Assembly (NCBI GenBank): GCA_017411385.1
Contig: JAFQQF010000006.1
Location: forward strand, 114,161-178,160
From: Ruminococcus sp.
Lineage (GTDB): Bacteria; Bacillota; Clostridia; Oscillospirales; Acutalibacteraceae
DNA length: 64,000 nt
Direction of reading: 5' to 3'
The notes below the pieces were generated by a model, which searched no databases, was not told the origin of the DNA, and saw only the letters and a program-made list of their open reading frames with translations. Both the position numbers and the translations under genes were made by a program. The first letter of the stretch is position 1, and each line of letters opens with the position of its first letter. Shown piece after piece: positions 36,676 through 46,637 of the stretch.

Positions 36676-37800
36676 ATGAACAATAAGGAAAATATGGATT
36701 ACGTGGATATCAACAGCCGAAGTGCTTCGTCAGTAAGTAATCAGACAAGCCCTCAGCCAAAGAACAAAAAATCGAGTGCAAAAGTTATCAAAATTATTGC
36801 TGTTGTGCTTGCTTTTATTTTTGTGCTTTCCGGCAGTGTTTGTCTTTACGGATACAAAACTCTGAATTCCTTCGGTTATGAGGATTTGCCCGATGTTACC
36901 AATCCTACATCCTCTCAGAACACAACAGACGAGCCTTCAACAGAGGATTTGCAGTTCCATAATGAATCTTCGGGCTCTTTGCTCAATGACCCTTATGTGC
37001 TGAATATTATGCTTTTCGGTACAGACAGATATGGCGACGAGGGCTTGAGCGACACAATGATTCTTCTTTCTATTGACAATCGTCACCAGAAAATTAAGAT
37101 GACCTCCTTCCTCAGAGATACCTACATCTCAATTCCCGGTGTTACTTCCCACAAGCTTAACTATGCTTATGCCGTAGGCGGTGCAGGTCTTTCAATTCAG
37201 ACAATAGAGTCCAACTACGGTGTGCAGATTGACCGCTATGCAACAGTTAACTTCTCCACCTTCAAGGATATTGTTGATATTATGGGCGGTGTAGAGCTGT
37301 ATGTTACAGCATCAGAAATCGACTATATCAACGCTCAGGTTGCACACAACGGTCAGTCCGAATACCTCTATGCATCAGAGGGTATGGTTACACTTAACGG
37401 TCAGCAGGCTCTCTGGTATGCCAGAAACCGAGGCGGATACTATAACGGTATGAGCTTCTCGGGCGATGACTGGGACCGCACAGACCGTCAGCGTAATTTT
37501 ATTGAGGCTGTTATTACAAATCTCAGAGAAGATGCAAGCCTTACCGAGATTGTTCAGATTGTTAACAAGGTTGGACCTATGGTTACCACAAACCTGAAGA
37601 AAACCGAGATTCAGTCCCTTGTTGCAAATGCAATGACTTATCTTACCTACGACATCGAGCAGTGCTCGATGCCTACAGACGGAAACTGGAGCTACGGTTA
37701 TAACGCTGCAGGCTCAGTAATCCTTGTAAACGATTGGTATCAGGTTCGCCGTGATTTGGCAACCTTTATCTATGAGGAGCTTGTAACAACAAGTTACTGA
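36676..37800 (+). CDS. LytR-CpsA-Psr (LCP) family protein 2
   Basis: 374 residues, same architecture as the gene before it: short polar tail, membrane segment (IIAVVLAFIFVLSGSVCLYGY) and LCP domain with LNIMLFGTDRYGDEG, LSDTMILLSID, KMTSFLRDTYISIPG and ALWYARNRGG. The C-terminal halves of the two are near identical in places (TDGNWSYG against SDGTWGYE), so they are recent duplicates. A GTG three codons upstream overlaps the AAAGGAG site; the ATG at 36676 is preferred. Confidence 0.93.
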   Translation: MNNKENMDYVDINSRSASSVSNQTSPQPKNKKSSAKVIKIIAVVLAFIFVLSGSVCLYGYKTLNSFGYEDLPDVTNPTSSQNTTDEPSTEDLQFHNESSGSLLNDPYVLNIMLFGTDRYGDEGLSDTMILLSIDNRHQKIKMTSFLRDTYISIPGVTSHKLNYAYAVGGAGLSIQTIESNYGVQIDRYATVNFSTFKDIVDIMGGVELYVTASEIDYINAQVAHNGQSEYLYASEGMVTLNGQQALWYARNRGGYYNGMSFSGDDWDRTDRQRNFIEAVITNLREDASLTEIVQIVNKVGPMVTTNLKKTEIQSLVANAMTYLTYDIEQCSMPTDGNWSYGYNAAGSVILVNDWYQVRRDLATFIYEELVTTSY

Positions 37801-37815
37801 TTACAATAAACAGAA

Positions 37816-37849
37816 CACCCGACAGCCTGTGCTGTCGGGTGCTTTTTTT
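37816..37849 (+). terminator. Terminator after the LCP pair
   Basis: CACCCGACAGC, four-base loop, GCTGTCGGGTG (37816-37841), then C and seven T. Strong. Confidence 0.93.
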
Positions 37850-37869
37850 GTTTGGATTAAAATTCAGAT

Positions 37870-38874
37870 TTATACCAAAGTGAATTCAAGGTGTGCAGGT
37901 ACTGCATCAAGGGTGATTTTTTCTGTGCCGATTTGCTTGATATTTCCGTAGAGCTTTCCGAAAATAATGTTTTTGTTACCGCACTTCTGACTCATAAGCC
38001 TGCCTGCTTTAATCTCAGGTCTGAACACAATCTCCATAGCGTTGCTGCCTGCTGTGAATCGCCAGGGCTTATCGGGTCGTTCTTCTGACCCTTCGGCTTT
38101 TACGGAGGCAAATTTGTGCACTACTCCGTCAAGGAAATAGCAGTTTTCAGAGCCTTGTGCAGGGTCGCCCAGACCTCCTGCAAGGCAAAGAGAAAACTTG
38201 CGGTTGTCAATTACAGAGTCTGCATATAAGGCGTGGTAATATGCCTTATCGTTAATGGAAAACCTCTGCCAGTCGAGAAAGGCTGTGGTGGTTTCAGCTT
38301 TCAGATTATATTCAGCACCACCGCAACGAACAACTCCCGATACACTCATAGAGGGCATAAATCTTTTCAGGAAGAAGCCTCGCTTGTTGTGCTTTGTGGG
38401 AATAAGCACGTTGAGGCTTTCGTCTATGGTGTCCTCCAGCGTAACATTGATGTAAAGATTTTTGTCTTTGCAGAAGTTTACAAACTCACAGCGGATGTAT
38501 CTTTTCAGAGCTGTGTTTGAAAAATTCATTCCCACTCTTGCATCAGTAAAAGTAACGTCACCATTTTTGCTTGATGAGGGCATATCGTGCCTGCCAAAGG
38601 ACATATATTTTTTCAGGGTCCTTGCATCAATGGTGCCTCTAACGTGGTCGACAACAACTGCAGTAACCTCAGAGTTTATGCCCATATCAGCAATGGAAAG
38701 ATAAATTGAAACTTCTTCGTTTGCAATGAGGTAGCTGTCCCTTTCGCAAAGACTCAGTCTGTTTTTGCACAGAGATTTATCAAAAGTAAAAAGAGGAAGT
38801 CTGCTCCAACCGGGATTTTTTACAAAGCCTGACTCGTCAAAAACAGCAGTTTCGGTTTTAATCTCGTTTTGCAT
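37870..38874 (-). CDS. DUF2804 family protein
   Basis: 334 residues with no membrane segment. The order FVKNPGWSRLPLFTFDK, YLIANEEVSIYLSIADMG, TTTAFLDWQRF and a C-terminal EIVFRPEIKAG identify the DUF2804 family, probably a beta-sandwich protein of unknown function. The start is the ATG at 38874, eight bases from AAGGAG; an in-frame GTG three codons earlier is too close. Single gene with its own promoter. Confidence 0.85.
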   Translation of the reverse strand: MQNEIKTETAVFDESGFVKNPGWSRLPLFTFDKSLCKNRLSLCERDSYLIANEEVSIYLSIADMGINSEVTAVVVDHVRGTIDARTLKKYMSFGRHDMPSSSKNGDVTFTDARVGMNFSNTALKRYIRCEFVNFCKDKNLYINVTLEDTIDESLNVLIPTKHNKRGFFLKRFMPSMSVSGVVRCGGAEYNLKAETTTAFLDWQRFSINDKAYYHALYADSVIDNRKFSLCLAGGLGDPAQGSENCYFLDGVVHKFASVKAEGSEERPDKPWRFTAGSNAMEIVFRPEIKAGRLMSQKCGNKNIIFGKLYGNIKQIGTEKITLDAVPAHLEFTLV

Positions 38875-38948
38875 ATGCCTCACTCCTTACCGATGTTTTG
38901 TGTTTATGTGGCAGTCTTAAAATACATACAAACCCACTATAATATCTA

Positions 38949-38976
38949 ATTATACATTATTTGCAGTTTAATTCAA
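38949..38976 (-). promoter_or_regulatory. Promoter for the DUF2804 gene
   Basis: Minus strand TTGAAT (38971-38976), 16 bases, TATAAT (38949-38954), about 75 bases ahead of the ATG. Confidence 0.7.
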
Positions 38977-39021
38977 TACTTTTGAAGAAATCTGCCTTAT
39001 ACTTTTGCCAAAAGGTGATTT

Positions 39022-39393
39022 ATGAAACGCTTTATTTTGATTTCGATTACCGCAATTGTTATGCTTGCCTTCTCTGCCTGCAGAAGGGTTGTGGTCACAA
39101 GTGTAGATGAGTTAACCTCTAAAAGCTGGTGTGCAGAAACCTTATCGGGTATGAAGGCACAACTGATTTTTGATGAAAATACCGCTACCCTCAGAATTAT
39201 AGGGGAGGAAGAAATATCTTTGTCTGGCCGTCTGTCAGCAGACCCGGAAAGGTTTTATATCACAAGCGTTGATAATTTCAAAACCTATACCTTTTCTTAT
39301 CAGGTGTTTTATGATAAAGTTAAGGTTATTTATAACGGTGCAGAGCTTGTTTTTTATCCTTGTGATACAACCCAAACCCCTGATGAATACTGA
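39022..39393 (+). CDS. Small putative lipoprotein
   Basis: 123 residues. Signal peptide MKRFILISITAIVMLAFSAC with a lipobox (AFSAC) gives a mature lipoprotein of about 104 residues. The mature part (VDELTSKSWCAETLSG, then short beta-type segments and VFYDKVKVIYNGAELVFYP) matches nothing I recognise; it looks like a small beta-sheet domain. AAAGGTGA precedes the ATG. It stands alone between DUF2804 and ruvC. Confidence 0.8.
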   Translation: MKRFILISITAIVMLAFSACRRVVVTSVDELTSKSWCAETLSGMKAQLIFDENTATLRIIGEEEISLSGRLSADPERFYITSVDNFKTYTFSYQVFYDKVKVIYNGAELVFYPCDTTQTPDEY

Positions 39394-39495
39394 TGATTTC
39401 AAGTGTTGATGCCTTGATGTATGCGAAGTGGTTTTAATACATTTTTTGTCAGGCTTGTTCTTCTTTAAAAAATGCAAAACTTTTGCGAATATCCG

Positions 39496-39524
39496 TTGAT
39501 AAATTTGCATTTATATGTTATAAT
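39496..39524 (+). promoter_or_regulatory. Promoter for ruvCAB
   Basis: TTGATA at 39496-39501, 17 bases, TATAAT at 39519-39524, ending about 50 bases ahead of the ruvC GTG start. No SOS (LexA) box of the GAACNNNNGTTC or CGAACNNNNGTTCG type was seen by eye. Confidence 0.85.
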
Positions 39525-39576
39525 GTTTCATTAGTGAAATTATGTTCGGGCAGTATGCCCAAAGGAGGGATTTGCG

Positions 39577-40086
39577 GTGGTTGTTCTTGGTATTGACCCC
39601 GGCTATGCTATAGTCGGCTACGGGGTGATTTCCTATGGCGGTACAGGCTATAAGCCACTTGCCTGCGGAGCTATAACCACCGATGCAGATACTCCTTTTG
39701 ACAAGCGTCTTCGGATTATTTATGACAATATGACCGAGCTGATTGAAAAGGTTAAGCCTCAGGCAATTTCTATTGAGTCCTTGTATTTTCAAAATAACCA
39801 GAAAACAGCCATCATGGTTGCCGAGGCAAGGGGAGTAATTCTTCTGTGTGCAAACCTTGCAGGTGTGCCTGTGTTTGAATACACACCCTTGCAGGTTAAA
39901 ACTGCAGTTACAGGCTACGGCAAGGCAAAGAAGCCGCAGGTTATGGAAATGACAAAGCGGCTTTTGCACCTTGCAAAGATGCCCCGATACGACGATACCT
40001 GTGATGCACTTGCGGTTGCAATCTGCCACGTGCACGCCGCAGGCACCGCCGCAAGGCTCAATATGCGTAATATGGGGCTGAGTTAA
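39577..40086 (+). CDS. ruvC: Holliday junction resolvase RuvC
   Basis: 169 residues. Cuts Holliday junctions moved by RuvAB. Acidic catalytic residues: Asp7 in LGIDPGYA, Glu in ISIESLYFQNN, and the Asp pair in YDDTCDALAVAICH. The start is a GTG at 39577 with AAAGGAGGG 8-10 bases before. First gene of ruvC-ruvA-ruvB. Confidence 0.96.
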   Translation: MVVLGIDPGYAIVGYGVISYGGTGYKPLACGAITTDADTPFDKRLRIIYDNMTELIEKVKPQAISIESLYFQNNQKTAIMVAEARGVILLCANLAGVPVFEYTPLQVKTAVTGYGKAKKPQVMEMTKRLLHLAKMPRYDDTCDALAVAICHVHAAGTAARLNMRNMGLS

Positions 40087-40111
40087 CAGCTAAAATAACA
40101 AGAGGTAAAAT

Positions 40112-40705
40112 ATGATTTATTCTGTCAGAGGTACGCTCATTCATATGGAGCCGGGCTTTGCCGTTGTGGAGTGCTCGGGTGTTGGAATGAGATGCCAGAC
40201 CACAACCAATACACAAAGAAATCTCAAGCTTAATTCAGAGGTAACCCTGTATACTCATCTGAATGTCCGTGAGGATGCAATGGAGCTTTTCGGATTTTAC
40301 AGTCAGACCGAGCTTTCCACCTTCCGCATTCTTATCGGTGTTACGGGTGTAGGCCCTAAGATGGCGCTGTCGATTCTCAGCGAGCTTACCTCAGAGCAGG
40401 TGGCAATGGCTGTTGCTTCTTCCGATGTGAAGTCGCTCACCCGTGCATCGGGTGTAGGCCCCAAGCTTGCTCAGAGGATTATCCTTGAGCTCAAAGACAA
40501 GCTTAAAGGCTTTGCTAGCTCAGAGGTTTCTGTGGAAACATCAGGCTCGGTGATTCAGGACACAGGCAATATATCAAAGGCGGTTGCCGCTTTGGCGGTG
40601 CTTGGTTATTCCTCGGCAGATGTAACTCCCGTGCTGAGCACCATGGACCCCACCCTCAGCGTGGAACAGCTTATTGCTCAGACCTTGAGAAGAATGGGTA
40701 GATAA
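40112..40705 (+). CDS. ruvA: Holliday junction branch migration protein RuvA
   Basis: 197 residues. N-terminal OB fold ([20 protein letters not shown]), helix-hairpin-helix pair with [14 protein letters not shown] and [19 protein letters not shown], and the C-terminal domain that contacts RuvB ([16 protein letters not shown]). Binds four-way junctions as tetramers. AAGAGG before the ATG. Confidence 0.96.
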   Translation: MIYSVRGTLIHMEPGFAVVECSGVGMRCQTTTNTQRNLKLNSEVTLYTHLNVREDAMELFGFYSQTELSTFRILIGVTGVGPKMALSILSELTSEQVAMAVASSDVKSLTRASGVGPKLAQRIILELKDKLKGFASSEVSVETSGSVIQDTGNISKAVAALAVLGYSSADVTPVLSTMDPTLSVEQLIAQTLRRMGR

Positions 40706-40707
40706 TT

Positions 40708-41778
40708 ATGAGTGCAAACGTATTTACAGATGATTTTGATTTTGAAAACAGAATAGTAGACACAGCAGAAATACCTGCAGATACTCTTGAGGGGGATAAC
40801 CCCCTTCGTCCCAAAACCTTCGATGATTACATCGGTCAGCAGAAGGTTAAAGAGAATCTAAAAGTTTACATCGAGGCAGCTAAGCTCAGAGGTGAGCCTC
40901 TGGACCACGTACTCCTTTACGGTCCTCCCGGACTTGGCAAGACCACTCTTTCTAACATCATCGCAAATGAGCTGGGAGTAAACATTCGCATCACCTCAGG
41001 CCCTGCCATTGAAAAGCCGGGTGATTTGGCGGCGTTGCTTACAAACCTTAACCCCGGTGATGTGCTCTTTATTGACGAAATCCATCGTATGAGCCGTGCT
41101 GTAGAAGAAATCCTCTACCCTTCAATGGAAGACTTTGCAATAGATATTATCACAGGTAAAGGCCAGATGGCGGCATCTTACCATCTGCCGCTTCCCAAGT
41201 TCACTTTGGTGGGTGCTACCACTCGTGCAGGTCAGCTTTCAGCTCCCTTGCGTGACCGCTTTGGTGTGATTTTAAGACTGGAGCTTTATAAAGCTGAGGA
41301 GCTTGCAGAGATTATAACCCGTTCTGCAGGAATTTTGGGCATCGGCATTGACAAGGGCGGTGCAATGGAGCTTGCATCACGTTCCCGCGGTACACCTCGA
41401 ATTGCAAACCGCTTGCTTAAAAGAGTGCGTGATTTTGCACAGGTTATGTCAGACGGTATCATTACCTATGAGGTTGCAAAGGAAGCCTTGGATAGACTTG
41501 AGATTGACTCACTTGGTCTTGACCAGAGCGACAGACGAATGCTTCTTGCAATGATTCGCAACTACGGCGGAGGTCCTGTGGGACTTGATACAATAGCCGC
41601 CGCAATAGGCGAGGAGGCTGTCACCATCGAGGATGTGTACGAACCCTATCTGATGCAGATTGGATTTATAAGCCGTACACCTCGTGGCAGATGCGTCACA
41701 GCCTTGGCTTACGAGCATCTGGGAATTTCTCAGAATGGCTCAAACTGTGACTGCTGTCAGCCTACACTTTTTGAATGA
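40708..41778 (+). CDS. ruvB: Holliday junction branch migration ATPase RuvB
   Basis: 356 residues. AAA motor: Walker [14 protein letters not shown], Walker [11 protein letters not shown], sensor [19 protein letters not shown]-terminal winged helix ending in [17 protein letters not shown]. The short tail carries an unusual Cys pair (CDCCQ). It starts two bases after the ruvA stop. Confidence 0.97.
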   Translation: MSANVFTDDFDFENRIVDTAEIPADTLEGDNPLRPKTFDDYIGQQKVKENLKVYIEAAKLRGEPLDHVLLYGPPGLGKTTLSNIIANELGVNIRITSGPAIEKPGDLAALLTNLNPGDVLFIDEIHRMSRAVEEILYPSMEDFAIDIITGKGQMAASYHLPLPKFTLVGATTRAGQLSAPLRDRFGVILRLELYKAEELAEIITRSAGILGIGIDKGGAMELASRSRGTPRIANRLLKRVRDFAQVMSDGIITYEVAKEALDRLEIDSLGLDQSDRRMLLAMIRNYGGGPVGLDTIAAAIGEEAVTIEDVYEPYLMQIGFISRTPRGRCVTALAYEHLGISQNGSNCDCCQPTLFE

Positions 41779-41846
41779 CTTTAAAGACGGCTTAATGTCG
41801 TCTGAAATATAAAAATAACTCAAATTACATATAACGGAGGATTATT

Positions 41847-43196
41847 ATGGGAAGATTATTCGGTACAGACGGTGCCAGAGGTGTCGCAAATACAGAGCTC
41901 ACCTGTGAGCTTGCAATGAACATCGGCAGAGCCGCCGCAATGGTGCTCACAAGCGACGAGGTAGCACATCCTACCTTTGTTATCGGTAAGGACACACGTC
42001 TTTCGGGCGATATGCTGGAGGGTGCTCTGATTGCAGGTCTTTGCTCTGTTGGTGCAAATGTTAAAATTTTGGGTGTAGTGCCCACTCCTGCAGTTGCTTA
42101 CCTTGTTTCCAAGTACAAGGCAGATGCAGGTATTATGATTTCTGCATCCCATAATCCCTATGAATTCAACGGCATCAAGCTCTTTAACGAGGAAGGCTTC
42201 AAGCTTCCCGATGAGCTGGAAGACCAGATTGAGTCCATTGTTCTTGACAATTCTACACCCTACAGAGTATGCTCTCGAGATGAGCTGGGTAAGGTGGAAT
42301 ATGTTACCACAGCTGCCGATGAATATATTGACCATGTTGTAAGCACTGTTCAGTACGACCTTACAGGTATGCGTATTGCACTTGATTGCTCCAACGGTTC
42401 TTCCAGTACTACAGCTAAGAAGCTTTTTGAAAAACTGGGTGCAGAGTGCCATATGCTTTTTGACCATCCCGATGGCATCAACATCAACGAAAACTGCGGT
42501 TCAACTCACACAGAAACCTTGATGCGATTTGTTCGTGATAATAACCTTGATGCAGGACTTGCCTTTGACGGTGATGCCGACAGATGTCTTGCTGTTGACG
42601 ATCATGGTGAGCTTGTAGATGGTGACTTCATCATCGCAATCATTGCCGCTGATTTCAAGAGCCGCGGTATGCTCAAGCGTGACACGGTTGTGGGCACAGT
42701 TATGACAAATATGGGCTTCCAGAAGTTCTGCGAAATTAACGGTATGAACTTTGTATCCACAAAGGTTGGCGACCGTTATGTATTGGAGTCTATGCTTCAG
42801 GAGGGCTACAATATCGGCGGTGAGCAGTCAGGTCACGTTATCTGCCTCGATTACTCTACCACCGGTGACGGTCAGCTTACAGGTGCACAGCTTTTAAGCC
42901 TTATCAACCGCCGTCAGGCACGCCTTTCTTCCATTGCAACTCTGATGGAGCGTTATCCTCAGATTCTCATTAACGTAAAGGTTTCCAACGAGAACAAGAA
43001 TAAATTCTACACAGATAAGGATATCAAGGAAGAAATCAAGAGAGTTGAAGATATCCTCGAGGGCAGAGGCAGAATTTTAGTAAGACTTTCAGGCACAGAG
43101 CCTATCATCAGAGTTATGCTGGAGGGCGAGGATTACGCTGAGATTTCACGCCTTGCAAATGAAACAGCAGCAGTAATCAAGGAGAAGCTCAGCTGA
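41847..43196 (+). CDS. glmM: Phosphoglucosamine mutase
   Basis: Interconverts glucosamine 6- and 1-phosphate for UDP-GlcNAc and so peptidoglycan. 449 residues. The phosphoserine is Ser101 in MISASHNPYEFNG; the metal loop is DGDADRC; the sugar loop GEQSGH and phosphate loop RLSGTEPIIRVM are intact. GGAGG precedes the ATG. The stop shares a base with the next start. Confidence 0.96.
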   Translation: MGRLFGTDGARGVANTELTCELAMNIGRAAAMVLTSDEVAHPTFVIGKDTRLSGDMLEGALIAGLCSVGANVKILGVVPTPAVAYLVSKYKADAGIMISASHNPYEFNGIKLFNEEGFKLPDELEDQIESIVLDNSTPYRVCSRDELGKVEYVTTAADEYIDHVVSTVQYDLTGMRIALDCSNGSSSTTAKKLFEKLGAECHMLFDHPDGININENCGSTHTETLMRFVRDNNLDAGLAFDGDADRCLAVDDHGELVDGDFIIAIIAADFKSRGMLKRDTVVGTVMTNMGFQKFCEINGMNFVSTKVGDRYVLESMLQEGYNIGGEQSGHVICLDYSTTGDGQLTGAQLLSLINRRQARLSSIATLMERYPQILINVKVSNENKNKFYTDKDIKEEIKRVEDILEGRGRILVRLSGTEPIIRVMLEGEDYAEISRLANETAAVIKEKLS

Positions 43197-44062
43197 TGAG
43201 AGTTGCAGACAGATTTGTAGACTACGAGCTTCTGGATACCTCAGGCGGCGAGAGGCTTGAGCGTTGGGGTGATATTATCCTCATCCGTCCCGACCCTCAG
43301 ATTATCTGGAACACAGAGAAGAAAGACAAGCGTTGGTTTTCTGCTCACGCAAGATACATCCGCTCCCAGAAGGGCGGCGGCAACTGGGAGGTTTACAAAA
43401 ACCTGCCCGACAGATGGAATATTAAATACGATAACCTTTCCTTTAACGTGCGTACTATGGGCTTCAAGCACACAGGTGTTTTCCCTGAGCAAGCAGTTAA
43501 CTGGGATTTTGCAACTGATATTATCCGTAAGTCTGATAGAGAGCTGAGTGTTATTAACCTTTTCGGTTACACAGGCTGTGCGACCCTTGCTTGCCTCGAG
43601 GCAGGTGCACGTGTGTGCCACGTAGATGCATCAAAGGGTATGGTTCAGTGGGCAAGGGATAACGCTCAAGAGAGCGGTCTTGCAGACAAGCCCGTGCGTT
43701 GGCTTGTGGATGACTGCATCAAGTTTGTAAAGAGAGAGCTTCGCCGAGGCAACCGCTATGACGGCATCATTATGGACCCTCCTTCCTACGGCAGAGGTCC
43801 CGGCGGTGAGGTGTGGAAGCTTGAAGAGGAAATTTATTCTTTCATAGAATTAAGTGCACAGCTTCTATCTGAGGATGCTAAATTCTTCATTCTCAATTCC
43901 TACACAGCAGGACTTTCACCCTCGGTTATGCACTATATTCTCAGCAGTGTTATTGTGCCCCGTATGGGTGGCAAGGTAACCTGCGATGAAATCGGTCTGC
44001 CTGTAACCTCAACAGGTCTGGTGCTTCCCTGCGGAAGTACCGCAATCTGGCAGAAGGACTAA
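43196..44062 (+). CDS. SAM-dependent methyltransferase (RlmI/RlmK-like catalytic domain)
   Basis: 288 residues of class I Rossmann type. Motif I is VINLFGYTGCATLACLEAGA, with VCHVDASKGMVQWARDNA as the acidic SAM loop and IIMDPPSYGRGPGGEVW as the catalytic segment, the pattern of RlmI-like 23S rRNA cytosine methyltransferases. The PUA domain found at the N-terminus of RlmI is absent; an unrelated 110-residue region replaces it. Target unknown. Coupled to glmM by TGATG overlap. Confidence 0.87.
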   Translation: MRVADRFVDYELLDTSGGERLERWGDIILIRPDPQIIWNTEKKDKRWFSAHARYIRSQKGGGNWEVYKNLPDRWNIKYDNLSFNVRTMGFKHTGVFPEQAVNWDFATDIIRKSDRELSVINLFGYTGCATLACLEAGARVCHVDASKGMVQWARDNAQESGLADKPVRWLVDDCIKFVKRELRRGNRYDGIIMDPPSYGRGPGGEVWKLEEEIYSFIELSAQLLSEDAKFFILNSYTAGLSPSVMHYILSSVIVPRMGGKVTCDEIGLPVTSTGLVLPCGSTAIWQKD

Positions 44063-44125
44063 GCTGTTCTGCATTATTTGGAATTTGAAAGTATATGAAA
44101 ATAGTCAAAACACAGGAGAGTATAA

Positions 44126-44974
44126 ATGGACTTTATAAGGACAGAGCACCTGTCGTTTTATTACGAGCAGGAGGACGAACAACAGAATACCCCAATAGAC
44201 GTTCTGCGTGATGTGTCTTTGTCTGTAAAGAAAGGTGAGTTTCTTGCGGTAATCGGTCACAACGGTTCAGGCAAATCCACCCTATCAAAGCATTTTAATG
44301 CTATTTTGCTTCCCACAGGAGGCAAGGTTTTCGTTGAGGAGCTCGATACCTCAGATGAAGACAGAATTTACGATGTAAGACGTAAGGTAGGACTCGTTTT
44401 GCAGAATCCCGACAACCAGCTTGTAGCAAGCATTGTTGAGGAGGATGTGGCATTCGGTCCCGAAAACTTAGGAGTAGCTCCTGAGGAAATCCGTCGCCGT
44501 GTAGACGAAGCTTTGAAGGCTGTGGATATGTATGAATACAGACTCCACGCTCCTCACAAGCTCTCAGGCGGACAGAAGCAGAGAATTGCAATTGCAGGAA
44601 TACTTGCAATGGAGCCCGACTGCATTGTTCTTGACGAGCCTACGGCTATGCTGGACCCCAAGGGCAGAGAAGAGGTAATCTCTGCTGTCACAAAGCTCAA
44701 TCGGGAGCGGGGTATCACAGTTGTTCTCATTACCCACAATATGGATGAAACCACCCGATGCGACCGAGTGGTTGTAATGGACAAGGGTAGGATTCTCACA
44801 GAGGGCACTCCCCGTGAGGTTTTCTCTCAGGTTCAGCTGCTTCGCAGCCATCGCTTAGATGTGCCTCAGGCAACAGAGCTTTGCTCTATGCTTTCTGCCT
44901 GCGGCGTTGATTTTTTACAGCTTCCTCTTGATACCGAGGAATGCGTGAAGGTTCTTTCGGAGGTGCTTCTATGA
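44126..44974 (+). CDS. ecfA1: ECF transporter ATPase EcfA1
   Basis: 282 residues. ABC ATPase with Walker [16 protein letters not shown]-loop [24 protein letters not shown], signature [12 protein letters not shown] and Walker [15 protein letters not shown]. The QNPDNQ form is diagnostic of ECF (cobalt-type) ATPases. It pairs with EcfA2 and EcfT as a shared motor for S components, including FolT and RibU in this window. Its stop overlaps the ecfA2 start by four bases. Confidence 0.95.
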   Translation: MDFIRTEHLSFYYEQEDEQQNTPIDVLRDVSLSVKKGEFLAVIGHNGSGKSTLSKHFNAILLPTGGKVFVEELDTSDEDRIYDVRRKVGLVLQNPDNQLVASIVEEDVAFGPENLGVAPEEIRRRVDEALKAVDMYEYRLHAPHKLSGGQKQRIAIAGILAMEPDCIVLDEPTAMLDPKGREEVISAVTKLNRERGITVVLITHNMDETTRCDRVVVMDKGRILTEGTPREVFSQVQLLRSHRLDVPQATELCSMLSACGVDFLQLPLDTEECVKVLSEVLL

Positions 44975-45840
44975 GTAATCCGATTTTGAGAACAGAAAGT
45001 TTAAGCTTGGTTTACGGCAAGGGAACTCCCTTTGAAAAGCAAGCTGTAAAGAATGTTTCAATAGAAATTAACCGTGGTGAGGTTATAGGCGTTATAGGTC
45101 ATACAGGCTCAGGAAAATCCACCCTGATGCAGATGCTCAACGGACTTATTAAACCCACCTCTGGCAAAGTTTTCCTTGACGGCAAGGATATCCACGCTGA
45201 TAAAAAATCCCTACGCAATGTACGTTTTCGCGTAGGCTTGGTTTTCCAGTATCCTGAAAACCAGCTTTTTGAAGAAACTGTCAGACGTGATATTGCCTTT
45301 GGCCCTCACAATATGGGCCTCCCCGAGGAAGCAATAGAAAAGCGAGTGAAGAGTGCCGCTGCTTTTGCAGGTCTGAAGCCGGAGCTTCTTGACCGCTCAC
45401 CCTTTGATTTGTCGGGCGGTGAGAAACGCCGTGCGGCTATTGCAGGTGTTATTGCAATGGACCCCGAGGTTCTTATCCTCGATGAGCCTACCGCCGGTCT
45501 TGACCCTATGGGCAGAGAAGATCTTCTCTCTCAAATTGATGCTTACCATAAATCAAGAAATAATACCGTGCTTCTGGTTTCTCACAGTATGGAGGATATA
45601 GCAGGCATTGCAGACCGTGTACTGGTTATGAACCACGGAGAATGTGTGATGCTTGATACCACACAGAATGTATTTTCAAAAGCAGCAGAGCTTGAAAAAA
45701 TCGGCTTGAGAATTCCTCAAATAACCAAAATCACCTCAGAGCTTCGTGCTAAGGGTGTGCCTCTCTCTGAGGGTATCCTCACAGTTTCAGAGGCTTTTGA
45801 AGAAATCCGTGCCATCCTGAAAAAGGAGGGCAGGCTATGA
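44971..45840 (+). CDS. ecfA2: ECF transporter ATPase EcfA2
   Basis: 289 residues from the ATG at 44971, with GGAGG 8-12 bases before; the open frame begins ten codons earlier inside ecfA1. Walker [16 protein letters not shown]-loop [21 protein letters not shown], signature [13 protein letters not shown] and Walker [13 protein letters not shown]. Forms the asymmetric ATPase pair with EcfA1. Confidence 0.95.
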   Translation: MSNPILRTESLSLVYGKGTPFEKQAVKNVSIEINRGEVIGVIGHTGSGKSTLMQMLNGLIKPTSGKVFLDGKDIHADKKSLRNVRFRVGLVFQYPENQLFEETVRRDIAFGPHNMGLPEEAIEKRVKSAAAFAGLKPELLDRSPFDLSGGEKRRAAIAGVIAMDPEVLILDEPTAGLDPMGREDLLSQIDAYHKSRNNTVLLVSHSMEDIAGIADRVLVMNHGECVMLDTTQNVFSKAAELEKIGLRIPQITKITSELRAKGVPLSEGILTVSEAFEEIRAILKKEGRL

Positions 45841-46637
45841 TGCGAGATATTACTCTCGGTCAGTATTACCCCTCAAACGGAGTACTGCACCGACTTGATC
45901 CCAGAATAAAAGTTCTTTTGCTTATTGGTGTGATTGTACTTATATTCTGCACTTTCAATTTTTACGCTTTGGGAGTAGTTGCTCTTTTGGTGGCGGCTTC
46001 AGTAATACTCAGTAAGGTGCCTGTTAAGCTGTACCTAAAGAGTATGAAAGCCATCATCCTTGTTATCCTTATAACCTCTCTGTTAAACCTGTTCTACGGC
46101 ACAGGCGAACCCATCTTCCAGTGGTGGATATTCAAGGTGACTGCAGACGGAATAAAGAATTCTATCTACGTAGCCGTGCGTATTATATCTCTTGTAATGG
46201 TCAGTTCATCACTTACCTTTACAACCTCACCCACAGATTTGACAGATGCTCTGGAGCGGCTTATGAAGCCGCTTAGCGTCTTGAAAATCAAAACCCACGA
46301 AATTGCAATGATGATGACTATCGCTCTTCGCTTTGTACCCACCTTGCTTGAAGAAACCGACAAGATTATGTCTGCGCAGAAAGCAAGAGGTGCAGATATG
46401 GAAAGCGGCAATCTCATCAGAAGAATAAAAGCTCTCATACCTGTCCTTGTGCCTTTGTTTGTTTCTGCATTTCGCAGAGCTTACGAGCTTGCAATGGCAA
46501 TGGAGTGCCGTTGCTATCAGGGCGGAGAGGGCAGAACAAGAATGAAACAGCTTCATATGAGTGCACGTGATTTTGTAGCTTTGGGTGTGCTCTTGGTAGC
46601 TGTGGCAGGAGTGGTATTATGCAACATCTTCCTGTAA
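45837..46637 (+). CDS. ecfT: ECF transporter transmembrane component EcfT
   Basis: 266 residues with five or six membrane segments. N-terminus ITLGQYYPSNGVLHRLDPR is typical. The two coupling-helix motifs are AQKARGADME and AMECRCYQGG (family form ARG and related), which dock to the ATPases. ATG-ATG start overlapping ecfA2. truA follows and overlaps by 19 bases; ecfA1-ecfA2-ecfT-truA is the usual Firmicute order. Confidence 0.94.
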   Translation: MMRDITLGQYYPSNGVLHRLDPRIKVLLLIGVIVLIFCTFNFYALGVVALLVAASVILSKVPVKLYLKSMKAIILVILITSLLNLFYGTGEPIFQWWIFKVTADGIKNSIYVAVRIISLVMVSSSLTFTTSPTDLTDALERLMKPLSVLKIKTHEIAMMMTIALRFVPTLLEETDKIMSAQKARGADMESGNLIRRIKALIPVLVPLFVSAFRRAYELAMAMECRCYQGGEGRTRMKQLHMSARDFVALGVLLVAVAGVVLCNIFL

